Part shown: positions 36,946 to 45,825 of the stretch, one piece after another
How the letters are laid out: each line of letters opens with the position of its first letter
Position numbering within the stretch: the first letter of the stretch is position 1
NCBI RefSeq assembly: GCF_001894805.1
Contig: NZ_BCWX01000005.1
Location: forward strand, 1-64,000
Direction of reading: 5' to 3'
DNA length: 64,000 nucleotides
Source: Rhodococcus globerulus NBRC 14531
GTDB taxonomy: Bacteria > Actinomycetota > Actinomycetes > Mycobacteriales > Mycobacteriaceae
Translations under genes and position numbers: made by a program
Notes under the pieces: model-generated
What the model was told of the DNA's origin: nothing
Databases searched by the model: none
The model's input: the letters and a program-made list of their open reading frames with translations, nothing else

Positions 36946-36962
36946 GGTCCGCTCAGTGAACC
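36946..36962. promoter_or_regulatory. Putative IclR-regulon operator, site B
   Basis: GGTCCGCTCAGTGAACC; its reverse complement matches the consensus of the other sites at 15 of 17 positions. It lies in the gap between IclR 1 and the hydrolase gene, 137 bp upstream of the IclR start. A separate perfect palindrome, TATGGTGACCATA, lies nearby at 36913-36925. Confidence 0.6.
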
Positions 36963-36975
36963 CGTCCCGCAGAGT

Positions 36976-37800
36976 TTACACGGGGCGCCTACCTGCGTAA
37001 TTCTCCAGAAACATGCGGACGGCGGATGAAATCTGCGGGGCGTGCTCTTCGATGAGCGCTACGGTCCCGGATTCGACGATCTCTGTTTCCACCACTGCCG
37101 CACTCGTCAGATGTGCACGCAGCGGGGCGACATTAGGCATCGAAAAGGGATCTCTCCGCGCGCCGATCAGCAAAACCGGCGCGGTCACCGAACCGATTCT
37201 TTCCTCCATGACGTAGCGAGCACAGGCTTTGTGGCCCTCCGCCGGATCAACCCGGTAGGCAAGCGCGTCCCGGATGAACCTGTCGAGCAGCGCGGTGCCG
37301 GGTTCCGGGTAGTACGGCCGTCGCATCTCCCACAGACTGGTGAGATGGCTGCCGTCTGCAGCTCGGTCAACGCAGTCGATCCCACCGGGTCCCGAGTGCC
37401 CCTCGCGGTAGTTGCGGTCGGCCCACGGGCACGACGAGAGCACGGCGGCGGCTACCCGCTCGGGGCGCGATGCCGCCATCTCGAGCGCCACTGCCGCTCC
37501 GGTGTGGTGGCCGAGAACCGTGACTCGGTCGACGCCAAGCCCGTCGAGCAATTCCCACGCACCTCGCGCATAGGTCTCGATGGTCTGCGGCCCGGGCACC
37601 GGAGCACTGTTGCCGTACCCCGGCATGTCCATCGCGACCACGTGGAAGTCGGCGGCAAGAAGTGGGATGAGCTCGCGGAACTCGTCCGACGAACGGGGTG
37701 CCTGATGAAGCAGGAGAATCGTCTCACCCGAACCTTGCTGCGCGTAATGCAATTGCCCGAAGGACGAATCCACGTATCCGAATCGCGTGCCGCTTCCCAT
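36976..37800 (-). CDS. Alpha/beta hydrolase 1
   Basis: A 274-residue hydrolase with oxyanion region LHQAPRSSDEFRE, nucleophile-elbow position LGHHTGAAVAL and GARRDPFSMPN near the acid. The elbow reads G-H-H-T-G, so the usual Ser/Asp/Cys nucleophile is His in this reading, which is unusual and questions normal esterase chemistry. ATG at 37800 overlaps the fdxA stop as ATGA. It is last in the reductase-ferredoxin-hydrolase operon. Confidence 0.85.
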   Translation of the reverse strand: MGSGTRFGYVDSSFGQLHYAQQGSGETILLLHQAPRSSDEFRELIPLLAADFHVVAMDMPGYGNSAPVPGPQTIETYARGAWELLDGLGVDRVTVLGHHTGAAVALEMAASRPERVAAAVLSSCPWADRNYREGHSGPGGIDCVDRAADGSHLTSLWEMRRPYYPEPGTALLDRFIRDALAYRVDPAEGHKACARYVMEERIGSVTAPVLLIGARRDPFSMPNVAPLRAHLTSAAVVETEIVESGTVALIEEHAPQISSAVRMFLENYAGRRPV

Positions 37801-38120
37801 CAGAACGCCGCAACCATCGGAGTGTCGACGCCGACAATATCGATCTTTGCCGAACCACCCGGATTTCCGACGGGTTCACCGCGGGTGGGCAAGATGTCGA
37901 GGAAGAAGCGCTTGTTGTCTTCCTTGAAGTCCGGGTCTGCCTTGCGGTCGACGGTGATCGCCTCTACCGGGCACGCCAATTCACAAGCGCCACAGTCGAT
38001 GCATTCATTCGGGTTGATGTAGAGCTTGCGATCACCTTCGTAGATGCAATCCACGGGGCATTCTTCCATGCATGATCGGTCCGTGTAGTCGATGCATGCT
38101 TCACCGATGACAAATGCCAT
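37800..38120 (-). CDS. fdxA: Seven-iron ferredoxin FdxA
   Basis: A 106-residue 7Fe ferredoxin. The 3Fe-4S part is C-x7-C-x3-CPVDC near the N-terminus and the 4Fe-4S motif is CIDCGACELACP. Strong ribosome site AGGAGG before the ATG at 38120. It lies 3 bp downstream of a ferredoxin reductase, and both could deliver electrons to the Rieske oxygenase at 47.3-48.6 kb, which has no reductase of its own beside it. Confidence 0.94.
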   Translation of the reverse strand: MAFVIGEACIDYTDRSCMEECPVDCIYEGDRKLYINPNECIDCGACELACPVEAITVDRKADPDFKEDNKRFFLDILPTRGEPVGNPGGSAKIDIVGVDTPMVAAF

Positions 38121-38123
38121 TGC

Positions 38124-39134
38124 CTAACCCTCCTGTTCCGTAGAGTGTCCGGGAAAGATCTCCGCTTCCGGATCCAGCACGGCCGCAGCGTTGTTCACAG
38201 CAGTCGCGGCTTCGCCGAAGCCGACGGCAATCAATCGGACCTTCCCGGGATAATCCGTGATGTCCCCGGCTGCGTACACGCGCGGAACATTGGTTTCCAT
38301 CCGCGTGTTGACGGCGATATGGCGATTGTCGATCTCCATCCCCCAGTCCATCATCGGGCCCAGGTCAGCGGTGAATCCCAGTGCTGCGATGACAGATTGA
38401 GCCGGCAACGTGGACGTGCTCTTGTCCAGTTTGTGGGTGATGTCGACCTCGCCGATCCACCCGTTTCCACGTACCTCCGAGACATCCGCGTTCACAAGAA
38501 CCTGGACACTGCTGTCCTGAACTTTGGCAACTGTGGATTTGTGCGCGCGGAATCGATCTCGTCGGTGAACCAGAGTGACGGACTTGGCAATCGGTTCGAG
38601 GTGGACAGCCCAGTCGAATGCGCTGTCGCCGCCGCCGACGATGACAACGTCTTTCCCCGTGTGCGCCGACAGATCCGGGACGAAGTAGCTCAATCCCCGA
38701 TTCATGAACTCCGAACCCTTCGTCAACGGACGGGGCGTGAAAGTTCCGATGCCGCCGGTGATGACAACCGCGCCGGCGACCACCACCTGGCCTGTACTGG
38801 TGGTGATTCGCACCCGGCCGGCGTCATCATGCGACAACTCACGAGCCTGCATACCCAGCAAGTACACCGGATCGAATGGGGCAGCCTGGGCAATCAAGCC
38901 CTCGATGAGATTGCGTCCCTTGACCGAAGGGAATCCCGCAATGTCGAGGATTGCCTTCTCCGGGTACATCGCACTGACCTGTCCCCCCGGTTCCGCAAGG
39001 GCATCGATCACGGCAACGGAGAGGCCGCGGAAGCCTGCGTAGTACGCGCCGTACAGCCCGGCGGGGCCGGCACCAATGATCAGAATATCGACGCCGATCT
39101 CGTTGTCGGCCGCCGTGGAAGACGTTGTGTTCAC
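38124..39134 (-). CDS. Thioredoxin reductase-like ferredoxin-NADP+ reductase
   Basis: A 336-residue flavoprotein with the FAD motif ILIIGAGPAGLYGAYYAG, the NADP motif DVVIVGGGDSAFDWAVH, and the C-terminal FAD contact VYAAGDITDYPGK. The CxxC redox pair of true thioredoxin reductases is absent, which marks the FNR-type branch. GTG at 39134 is preferred, since longer readings run into the aldolase terminator. Linked to fdxA. Confidence 0.88.
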   Translation of the reverse strand: MNTTSSTAADNEIGVDILIIGAGPAGLYGAYYAGFRGLSVAVIDALAEPGGQVSAMYPEKAILDIAGFPSVKGRNLIEGLIAQAAPFDPVYLLGMQARELSHDDAGRVRITTSTGQVVVAGAVVITGGIGTFTPRPLTKGSEFMNRGLSYFVPDLSAHTGKDVVIVGGGDSAFDWAVHLEPIAKSVTLVHRRDRFRAHKSTVAKVQDSSVQVLVNADVSEVRGNGWIGEVDITHKLDKSTSTLPAQSVIAALGFTADLGPMMDWGMEIDNRHIAVNTRMETNVPRVYAAGDITDYPGKVRLIAVGFGEAATAVNNAAAVLDPEAEIFPGHSTEQEG

Positions 39135-39177
39135 ACCCGATACGGTATTGCGCCGACGGATCCTCGCAAATGAAACC

Positions 39178-39194
39178 GGTCCGCTCAACAGACC
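39178..39194. promoter_or_regulatory. Putative IclR-regulon operator, site C
   Basis: GGTCCGCTCAACAGACC shares GGTCCGCTCA with site B and the outer GACC with the others. It lies 44 bp upstream of the chosen reductase start, between that gene and the upstream aldolase terminator. Confidence 0.5.
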
Positions 39195-39219
39195 TCGGTA
39201 ACGTTTGCGGGACAACATG

Positions 39220-39251
39220 AAAAGAGCCCGCCGACCTTTCGGTCGACGGGC
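39220..39251 (-). terminator. Intrinsic terminator of the aldolase/ABC operon
   Basis: On the minus strand an 11-bp stem (GCCCGTCGACC with GGTCGGCGGGC, one G-U) closes a GAAA loop and is followed by TCTTTT. It lies 16 bp after the aldolase stop. Confidence 0.88.
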
Positions 39252-39266
39252 CCGTACTCACGAAAT

Positions 39267-40052
39267 TCAGCGCGCGAACACCTCGGGTTCGTCTGCCGCA
39301 ATCTTCTGGATGATGGTCGAGTAGGCAAACCACCCCACCTTCTCGGTGCCCACAGCCTCGTAGGTCTGCGCAGCGATCTTCTCGTGCAGGACAACCGGAT
39401 CACCGGCGGCTCGCGCCGCCAATTCTGCCTGCATCGAACGCTCCATCGACACGTACCACCACACTGCGCTCTCGACAGAGGTTCCGACAGTCAAATGGCC
39501 GTGATTGGTCAGGATCACCGCTTTGTTCGATCCGAGGGCCGTCGCAATGCGAATCCCCTCCTCTTCATCGAGCGCCACCCCGTGATACTCCTCGTAGATC
39601 GAGTGGTCCTCGTGAAAGGCGCACGCGTCCTGAGTGATCGGAGCGAGGCGGCAGTGCAGCGAAGAGAACGCCTTGCCGTTCAGACCATGTGCATGAACAG
39701 CTCCGATCACATCGGGACGGGCCTCGTGAACCTTGCTGTGGATGACAAATGCTGCGCGGTTCAGCGGTCCGTCGCCGGAAATCACCGTGCCGTCCGATGC
39801 CACGTGCAGTAGTTCTTCGGGCTGGACCTGGGAGAAGTGCCGACCGAACGGCGCCGTCCAGAACGTTTCAGATTCTTCGGGATCTCGGGCCGTGATGTGT
39901 CCCGAGATTCCTTCGTCCAAACCGAATTTCGACAGTATCCGATATCCGCCGATGACGGCGGTCTTACGTCGACGTCGTTCGCTCTCGACGTCGGAGAACT
40001 CGGGCGGGCCAGGAATTCCGGCCTGCTCTGCAATGCTCAGCGGTTTACTCAT
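39267..40052 (-). CDS. Class II aldolase/adducin family protein
   Basis: A 261-residue zinc aldolase-like protein. Metal ligands are visible in AVHAHGLNG and TNHGHLTVG. Members include fuculose-phosphate aldolases and decarboxylases of hydroxylated aromatic acids. ATG at 40052 follows AGGAG, 13 bp after the permease stop, so it is cotranscribed with the importer. A lyase or decarboxylase step on the imported compound is plausible. Confidence 0.9.
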   Translation of the reverse strand: MSKPLSIAEQAGIPGPPEFSDVESERRRRKTAVIGGYRILSKFGLDEGISGHITARDPEESETFWTAPFGRHFSQVQPEELLHVASDGTVISGDGPLNRAAFVIHSKVHEARPDVIGAVHAHGLNGKAFSSLHCRLAPITQDACAFHEDHSIYEEYHGVALDEEEGIRIATALGSNKAVILTNHGHLTVGTSVESAVWWYVSMERSMQAELAARAAGDPVVLHEKIAAQTYEAVGTEKVGWFAYSTIIQKIAADEPEVFAR

Positions 40053-40065
40053 GCTGCGCTCCTGA

Positions 40066-40902
40066 CTATTTGACGCCGTAGCGGGCGAGGTACCGCGAGG
40101 ACAGAATTCGGAGAATCCGGTCGAAGATGAAGCCCATGATGCCGAGGACGATGATGCCGACAAACGTCCAGTCGATTCGACCGTAGTTTCGGGCCTGCCA
40201 GATCATCGAGCCGATACCCTGGTCGGCGGCGACGATCTCCGCCGACACGATGGTGAGAAAGCTGTTACCCATGGCCAGGCGAGCACCGGTGACGATACCC
40301 GGGATCGAAGACGGCAGGACCACCGTTTTCATGATCTGCAGCTTGCCCGCACCAAGATTGGCTGCGGCCTGCAATTTGTTCTCGCTGATCGCAACAGTCG
40401 CGGCGATCGTGCTGACCGTGACGATGAACACCGAGGTGTAGAAGATCAGAACAACCTTCGACGTCTCACCGATGCCGAACCAGACGACGGCAAGAGTGAC
40501 AAATGCGATCGGCGGAATGAACCGGAAGAACTCGATGTACGGATCGAGGAGCTGTCGTACGATGGCGATGCGGCCCATCAGAATTCCGACGGGAGCGCCG
40601 ATCACGACGCCCAGAAACCAACCGATCAGAATTCGCTGACCTGACGCAGTGATCGACGACCACAGAACGCCGCTTTCCCACAGTTCCTGTGCCGCAGACC
40701 AGACCTCGGCCGGTGATGCAATCGTGGTCGGTCCGTACCACCACGCCAGGAACGACCAGATACCCAGACCGATTGCCGCTGAAGCGGCATACATCAGTGT
40801 CGCCTTGACAATCTTGGATCGCCGCGCCGACGAACGCTTTTGCGTCTGTGTCACCTTTACTGTTCTCACACCGGCTGAACCACCGGTCACTACAGCCGTC
40901 AC
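40066..40902 (-). CDS. ABC importer permease (SsuC/TauC type)
   Basis: A 278-residue inner-membrane permease with six helices and the EAA loop around AANLGAGKLQIMKTVVLPSSIPGIVTGARLA. GTG at 40902 overlaps the ATPase stop as GTGA. Part of a complete importer with the ATPase and binding protein upstream. Confidence 0.93.
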   Translation of the reverse strand: MTAVVTGGSAGVRTVKVTQTQKRSSARRSKIVKATLMYAASAAIGLGIWSFLAWWYGPTTIASPAEVWSAAQELWESGVLWSSITASGQRILIGWFLGVVIGAPVGILMGRIAIVRQLLDPYIEFFRFIPPIAFVTLAVVWFGIGETSKVVLIFYTSVFIVTVSTIAATVAISENKLQAAANLGAGKLQIMKTVVLPSSIPGIVTGARLAMGNSFLTIVSAEIVAADQGIGSMIWQARNYGRIDWTFVGIIVLGIMGFIFDRILRILSSRYLARYGVK

Positions 40903-41738
40903 AGCTCGTCCTCCTCAATGCCTTGGTTCCGCAGCGACGCAACCACTTCTGCCCGAATGTCGTCGCGCAGCTTCTCGTAGAGTTCGATCACCTCGGGATC
41001 GTTACGGTCCCTGGGACGAGCCGCATTGACCTCGTAGACGCTCTTGATCCGAGCCCGCGGGCCGGCCGACATCACAACCACACGGTCAGCCAATGTCAGC
41101 GCCTCGTCGATATCGTGAGTCACGAACACCACGGTGCATCGAGTGTGCCGCCAGATACGGTCGAGTTCGGTCTGCAGAACCTGACGAGTCTGAGCGTCCA
41201 ACGCACCGAACGGCTCGTCCATGAGAACCAGCGACGGTTGGTTGGCCAGAACTCGTGCGATCTGAACACGTTGCCGCATACCGCCGGAGAGCTGCGAGGG
41301 GAACTTTGCCCCGGCGTGGGGCAAGCCGACCATCGCAAGGTACTCGGCGGCGATACTGGCCTGCTCGCTGCGGTTCGCTCCGCGCATCCGGGGTCCGTAC
41401 GCCACGTTCTGGCTTACGGTCATCCATTCGAATAGCGCTTCGGAACTCTGAAACACCATGCCTGCGTGGCGGTTACTGCCGTCGACGACGTCTCCGTCGC
41501 ACACAATCTCCCCGGCACTGGGTTCCACGAAACCGGCCATGGACGACAGCAGCGTCGACTTACCGCAGCCACTCGGCCCGAGCAGACATACGAATTCACC
41601 GGGCTGCACGTGCATATCGATTCCGGCGACGATCTCCGCCGCGCCGAAACTGATCCCGAGGTCGACCACGTCGATGGCCACACCCGTGTTCTTTTTACCG
41701 GGGCCGGTCGTGCCCGTACTACTTGTTGCGATACTCAC
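40899..41738 (-). CDS. ABC importer ATPase (SsuB/TauB type)
   Basis: A 279-residue ATPase with Walker A GPSGCGKST, signature LSGGMRQRVQIARVL, Walker B LVLMDEPFGALD and H-loop VFVTHDIDEAL. GTG at 41738 overlaps the binding-protein stop as GTGA and has AAGGATGG upstream; the longer ATG-like reading would overlap by 25 bp. Confidence 0.94.
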   Translation of the reverse strand: MSIATSSTGTTGPGKKNTGVAIDVVDLGISFGAAEIVAGIDMHVQPGEFVCLLGPSGCGKSTLLSSMAGFVEPSAGEIVCDGDVVDGSNRHAGMVFQSSEALFEWMTVSQNVAYGPRMRGANRSEQASIAAEYLAMVGLPHAGAKFPSQLSGGMRQRVQIARVLANQPSLVLMDEPFGALDAQTRQVLQTELDRIWRHTRCTVVFVTHDIDEALTLADRVVVMSAGPRARIKSVYEVNAARPRDRNDPEVIELYEKLRDDIRAEVVASLRNQGIEEDEL

Positions 41739-42718
41739 TGTGCACCATCCTTGTACCAATCCAGAAGCATTGCCGATTCGAGATCCGGCTGGTCACTGAG
41801 AACACCGATCGACTTGTAGAAGTCGACGATCGACTGTGCCGACTCGATATCCGCAGCTTCGAGATTCACGACGGAGAAGTCGATCTCGTCGACCGCGGCA
41901 ATAGTCTGATCCTCACTGACGTTCACAGCGGTCTTGGTCGCGGACGCTGCAGCTGCAGGATCCGACTCGACCTTGCGCGTTGCTTCGTCGAGCACCTTCG
42001 CAACGGTCCGCGCGGTCTCTTCGTTGGCCGACAGCCAGGGAGCCGTCGTGATCGCCCAGTGATGGTAGAACCAGCCGTAGTCTCCGGTGACTGCCACTAC
42101 GTGGCCGGTGCCCTGATCCAGGGCTGTTGCCGGCCACGGCTCCCACAGAACAAACCCGTCGATGTCGCCGCGGCTGAGCAGCGCGGGCATGTCCGTCGGG
42201 GTTGCCGAGATCATTTCCACCGAGCCGGGGGCAATCGAATTGGCCGCGAGATACTTGTCCGTCGAAATCTGGCTCAGACCCGGGACGATGCCCATCTTCT
42301 TGATCGCAGCCGGTGAGTCGACGCCGTTGCGCAGCACAACCTTGATGTAGTCGCCCGACGCCTCGTACGAATACATCGCGCGCAACGACGGATTCTGACG
42401 CAACTGGGCGATGGTTGTCGTATCGGAGCTACCGGCGATCTGGACCTGCCCGGTCGAGAGTGCGTCGACGGCCTCGCCACCACGACCGAATTGGACAAGT
42501 TCGACGTCCAGACCTGCGGCGTCGAACATACCTTCCTGATCCGCCACGAAGAACGGAGCATAGGAAGCGTCGATTCCGACTGCGATACGCAGTGGTCCAC
42601 TTCCGGCGGAATCAGCTGTGCTTTGCGTCGCCGGGCGGCTGCATGCGCCGGTTGCAACGGTCAGCAGCAGCGCAGCCGAAACAAGAGCAGTCCTTCCAAA
42701 CTTTGACAGCGAGGCCAT
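41735..42718 (-). CDS. ABC importer substrate-binding lipoprotein 2
   Basis: A 327-residue precursor with lipobox ATGAC (Cys26). The mature start RIAVGIDASYAPFFVADQEGMFDAAGLDVELVQ is very like that of the orphan binding protein at 29908-30879, and both share LSANEETA and the DxDGF motif. It is first in the operon with its permease, ATPase and an aldolase. Ligand likely a carboxylate or sulfonate with an aromatic or aliphatic body. Confidence 0.92.
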   Translation of the reverse strand: MASLSKFGRTALVSAALLLTVATGACSRPATQSTADSAGSGPLRIAVGIDASYAPFFVADQEGMFDAAGLDVELVQFGRGGEAVDALSTGQVQIAGSSDTTTIAQLRQNPSLRAMYSYEASGDYIKVVLRNGVDSPAAIKKMGIVPGLSQISTDKYLAANSIAPGSVEMISATPTDMPALLSRGDIDGFVLWEPWPATALDQGTGHVVAVTGDYGWFYHHWAITTAPWLSANEETARTVAKVLDEATRKVESDPAAAASATKTAVNVSEDQTIAAVDEIDFSVVNLEAADIESAQSIVDFYKSIGVLSDQPDLESAMLLDWYKDGAQ

Positions 42719-42808
42719 CTACTCACACCTTTGTTTGTGATCTGTGCCGCAGTTGCGGGTTGTGGAGAGCAAACCTAGCCGTGCCTACCTATGACCGAGA
42801 ACCAACCG

Positions 42809-42825
42809 GGTCCACCGTGCGGACC
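42809..42825. promoter_or_regulatory. Putative IclR-regulon operator, site D
   Basis: GGTCCACCGTGCGGACC, one of the two best copies, with GGTCC and GGACC as perfect outer inverted repeats. It differs from site F at two central bases. It lies 91 bp upstream of the importer operon. Confidence 0.7.
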
Positions 42826-42905
42826 GGGGACAGGAACTTACCTGGGCGAAACACCGCACCTGGAGGAACGTGCGAACCGAAATACTGCGGTAACACGGCC
42901 TTCGG

Positions 42906-43862
42906 TCACAATGTCCACCGAATTGTCTGCTTGCGCAGCGCGCCTGCGACATTCTGCGCCGTCATCGAGTAGATCGACGCACGCGCTCCGGCGCTGCCCC
43001 CTGCGACGTGAGGACTCAAGAGCGTCGAATCGAATCCGCGAAGGGGGCTCGAAATCGGCAGTGGTTCAACGTCGAACACATCGAGGGCCGCGCCGCCGAT
43101 ATGCTTCGAACGCAGAGCTCGTGCCAATGCAACGTCCTCGACAACAGCGCCGCGTGCCACATTGACGACGATCGCGCCGTTGGGCAACTGCGAAATTCGA
43201 TCGGAATTGATCAGTCCCCGAGTTGATTCCGTGAGCGGGACGGCGAGCACCAGGACGTCGGAGAGAGGCAACAGTTCCTCGAGCGATACAAAGGTCGCAT
43301 TCATAGGCTCGCGCGGTCTCGAACGCGCGGTGACGTAGACATCACAACCAAAGGCCCCGAACAACTCTGCACACCGACGGCCGATCGAACCGACCCCTAC
43401 TACGCCGACCCGGCGCTGCGCCAAGTCGCGACAATCTCGCGTCAAGATGGATTCCTGTGGCCAGGACCCGCCGGTGACCTCGTTGTGCGCCCAGAACATG
43501 GAGCGGCACAACGCACCTGCCGCCAGCACTGCCCATTCCGCAACCGATTCCGCGTTGGCGCCGGGTGTATTCGCGACCGGAACCCCGAAGGCGCGCCACG
43601 CATCCACGTCGATGAAATTGGTTCCGGCACCTGGCTGTTGGACAAGGAGTAGTTGCCGTCCGAGTTCGGCTTCCTGCTTGCCGAGCGGCAGATCACCACT
43701 CCAGTCACCCACCACGACATCACACATCGGCAACAGTGCATGTAGTGCTTCCGTAGTGCGCTCGGGCAAGCGAACTACCTCGGCCTCACTTCCCACGGCG
43801 TCACGGATCGCGCTGCCAAGTCCGTTGTCGGCGTCTGCCGTCAGTAGAAGTACTTTCTTCAC
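42906..43862 (-). CDS. D-2-hydroxyacid dehydrogenase family protein
   Basis: A 318-residue NAD-dependent dehydrogenase of the phosphoglycerate dehydrogenase fold. It has NTPGANAESVAEWAVLA, the Rossmann motif GVVGVGSIGRR, catalytic Arg in NVARGAVV, Glu in DVFDVEP and His in LSPHVAGG. GTG at 43862 follows AGGAG. It lies between the importer operon and the hydrolase/dioxygenase operon, behind a terminator, so it has its own promoter or depends on read-through. It may handle a 2-hydroxy or 2-oxo acid product. Confidence 0.9.
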   Translation of the reverse strand: MKKVLLLTADADNGLGSAIRDAVGSEAEVVRLPERTTEALHALLPMCDVVVGDWSGDLPLGKQEAELGRQLLLVQQPGAGTNFIDVDAWRAFGVPVANTPGANAESVAEWAVLAAGALCRSMFWAHNEVTGGSWPQESILTRDCRDLAQRRVGVVGVGSIGRRCAELFGAFGCDVYVTARSRPREPMNATFVSLEELLPLSDVLVLAVPLTESTRGLINSDRISQLPNGAIVVNVARGAVVEDVALARALRSKHIGGAALDVFDVEPLPISSPLRGFDSTLLSPHVAGGSAGARASIYSMTAQNVAGALRKQTIRWTL

Positions 43863-43907
43863 GAGAACTCCTCAGGGTGAGACGATGACTGTACCTTCGG
43901 AAAACGC

Positions 43908-43941
43908 CAGAGCCGGCCTCCTGATCGAGAGGCCGGCTCTG
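43908..43941 (-). terminator. Terminator of the oxygenase operon
   Basis: A 13-bp perfect stem (CAGAGCCGGCCTC with its complement) around an 8-base loop, followed on the minus strand by GCGTTTTCC. It lies 24 bp after the stop of the hydrolase gene at 43965. Confidence 0.8.
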
Positions 43942-43964
43942 TTACGCAGCAGTCTGTTTGGTTC

Positions 43965-44837
43965 TCAGATGGCTGCCTTCGCGCTTGCTGACGCCTTGGC
44001 CAGAAACTCGAGGCTCAGCGGGTTGTACTTCGCTGCCTGCTCGTGCTGCGGCCAGTGACCGCACTCCGCGTAGAGCTCGAGCTGAGCACCCGGGATATCC
44101 TCGGCCATCTTCTTCGCCTCAGGAACGTCGCCGAACGGATTTTCCTGTCCCCAGACCACCAGGGTAGGCGCCTTGATGAGTGCCATCCGATCCGGGCGCA
44201 ACAGATTCCGCTGGCGAACCTCCATCTCCTGCAAGGAAAGAAGGTTGTGGATGTTGGCCACGAAGTCGGGCTGGTGGTAGATCCGGTGACGCGCCTGAAC
44301 CAATTCCTCCGTTGCATTGGCCGGATCGTGCATGAGCAACTGCATGCGGGCGCGGGTCAATTCGATGTCGTCGCTCTGAACGGCCTTCGCTGTCGAGGTC
44401 TTGATACGCTCCATCACCGTCGGATTCGCGACGGTACCGCCAGCCGCGAGCAACTGCAACGAGAGGACACGTTCGGGCTGCTCGCTGGCCAGGTAGGCGG
44501 CGACCCAACCACCGAGGCTCTCGCCCACCAGGTGCACACGATCCAGCCCGACCGCGTCGAGGTAATTCACCAAATGCTCTACGTAACGCGGAATCTCGTA
44601 CGGGTAATCAGGCTTACCGGTGTAGCCGTGACCCAGCATGTCGATCGCATGAACCCGGTAGGACTCGGCGTGCGGCGCGATATTGCGTGCAAATGCCTCG
44701 AGGTGTCCACTGGTGCCGTGCAGGAAGATCACGGCCTCGTCGCCGGATCCGGCCTGCAGAGAGCGCGTGGGGACACCGCCCGCGTCGACGGTCGTCAACT
44801 CGAAATCGAGTCCGGCAAGTTCGTTCCAGATTGTCAT
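43965..44837 (-). CDS. Alpha/beta hydrolase 2 (meta-cleavage product hydrolase-like)
   Basis: A 290-residue hydrolase with oxyanion motif VIFLHGTSGHLEAFARN, nucleophile elbow LVGESLGGWVAAYLA, acid in VVWGQENPFGD and His in ECGHWPQHEQ. Downstream of the LigB-type dioxygenase by 31 bp, it probably cleaves the ring-fission product (C-C or ester bond), in the way MhpC or BphD does. Confidence 0.9.
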   Translation of the reverse strand: MTIWNELAGLDFELTTVDAGGVPTRSLQAGSGDEAVIFLHGTSGHLEAFARNIAPHAESYRVHAIDMLGHGYTGKPDYPYEIPRYVEHLVNYLDAVGLDRVHLVGESLGGWVAAYLASEQPERVLSLQLLAAGGTVANPTVMERIKTSTAKAVQSDDIELTRARMQLLMHDPANATEELVQARHRIYHQPDFVANIHNLLSLQEMEVRQRNLLRPDRMALIKAPTLVVWGQENPFGDVPEAKKMAEDIPGAQLELYAECGHWPQHEQAAKYNPLSLEFLAKASASAKAAI

Positions 44838-44868
44838 GAGAGAAACTTCCTTTGCTGAAGGTGGCAGA

Positions 44869-45825
44869 TTATGTTGTTACGCTGGCTGTTCCAGCTGGAT
44901 CGAGAACCGCGACGCCCATACCGGTGAGCCACTCGGGAATCGCTTCGTAGGCAAGGCGTTCTCCCGGAATGTAGTCGAGCATGGCCGCCATCATGAGCCA
45001 TGTCCGTAGCTCCTGCGCACCATTGCCCGCCTCGTCCTCGATCTGCTCCGTCGTGAACTCGGCAAGCTCACTTGCCTTGCCACTGGCAAACAGATCAAGA
45101 ATTCGGTCATCGAACTCCGGGGTGATCGCGGCATCGGCGGCACGGATGATCTGACGCCGTCGGACGTCGTAGTCGGACCAATTCTCCCGACCGTCCAGCC
45201 AGGCTTGAACCATGAAATCCTCGTCCTCACCGTGCGGGTCACGCCAGTCAGGCCAGGGCAGCCGATGGGATAAACCGCCGGAGGCGATCACCACCACGCG
45301 GGTATCCGCAGGGTACGACGCAATGGCGTCCCGCAGAGCCTTCGCCACTTCCTCGCATCGCTTGAAAGTCGGCAGCGGCGGCGCGAATACGTTGACCACC
45401 AACGGAACTATCGGAACATCGATTCCGTCGAGAAGATACTGAATCGCGTGGGACTGACCGTGATCGATCTGCAATCGAGCCGAGTAGGCAAGATCGAACC
45501 GGCCACCTTCGATCAGCTCGTTTGCAAGGTGCCTCGCGAAGTCCACGTCCACCTGCTGCGGGCCCTTGGGTGTACCGGACTCGCCACTGGAAATACACTC
45601 GCCGACGCCGAGCGTGAAAGCCGGAATCAGATCCAGCCAGAAACCACGAAAGTGGTTGGAGCCGAGTATCAATACAACATCGGGATTCGCTTCCGCGATT
45701 TTCTCCCGGGTCAGATGCAGCGCGTCCCGGAAGCGTTCGGCCTCCGCCTTGTGCGTCGTCTCTTCCCAATGGGTGTTCATCAATGTGCTGTGGGAAGCAC
45801 CGACACCCAGAACTATCTTCGCCAT
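44869..45825 (-). CDS. LigB-type (class III) extradiol ring-cleavage dioxygenase
   Basis: A 318-residue Fe(II) dioxygenase of the protocatechuate 4,5-dioxygenase/MhpB group. Metal and catalytic histidines are visible in GASHSTLMNTHW near the N-terminus, LGSNHFRGF, QIDHGQSHAIQ and ASGGLSHRLPWPDW. It would open a catechol-like ring made by the Rieske oxygenase or another hydroxylase. ATG at 45825 overlaps the M20 stop. The operon order Rieske, small protein, M20, LigB, hydrolase reads as one pathway. Confidence 0.92.
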   Translation of the reverse strand: MAKIVLGVGASHSTLMNTHWEETTHKAEAERFRDALHLTREKIAEANPDVVLILGSNHFRGFWLDLIPAFTLGVGECISSGESGTPKGPQQVDVDFARHLANELIEGGRFDLAYSARLQIDHGQSHAIQYLLDGIDVPIVPLVVNVFAPPLPTFKRCEEVAKALRDAIASYPADTRVVVIASGGLSHRLPWPDWRDPHGEDEDFMVQAWLDGRENWSDYDVRRRQIIRAADAAITPEFDDRILDLFASGKASELAEFTTEQIEDEAGNGAQELRTWLMMAAMLDYIPGERLAYEAIPEWLTGMGVAVLDPAGTASVTT

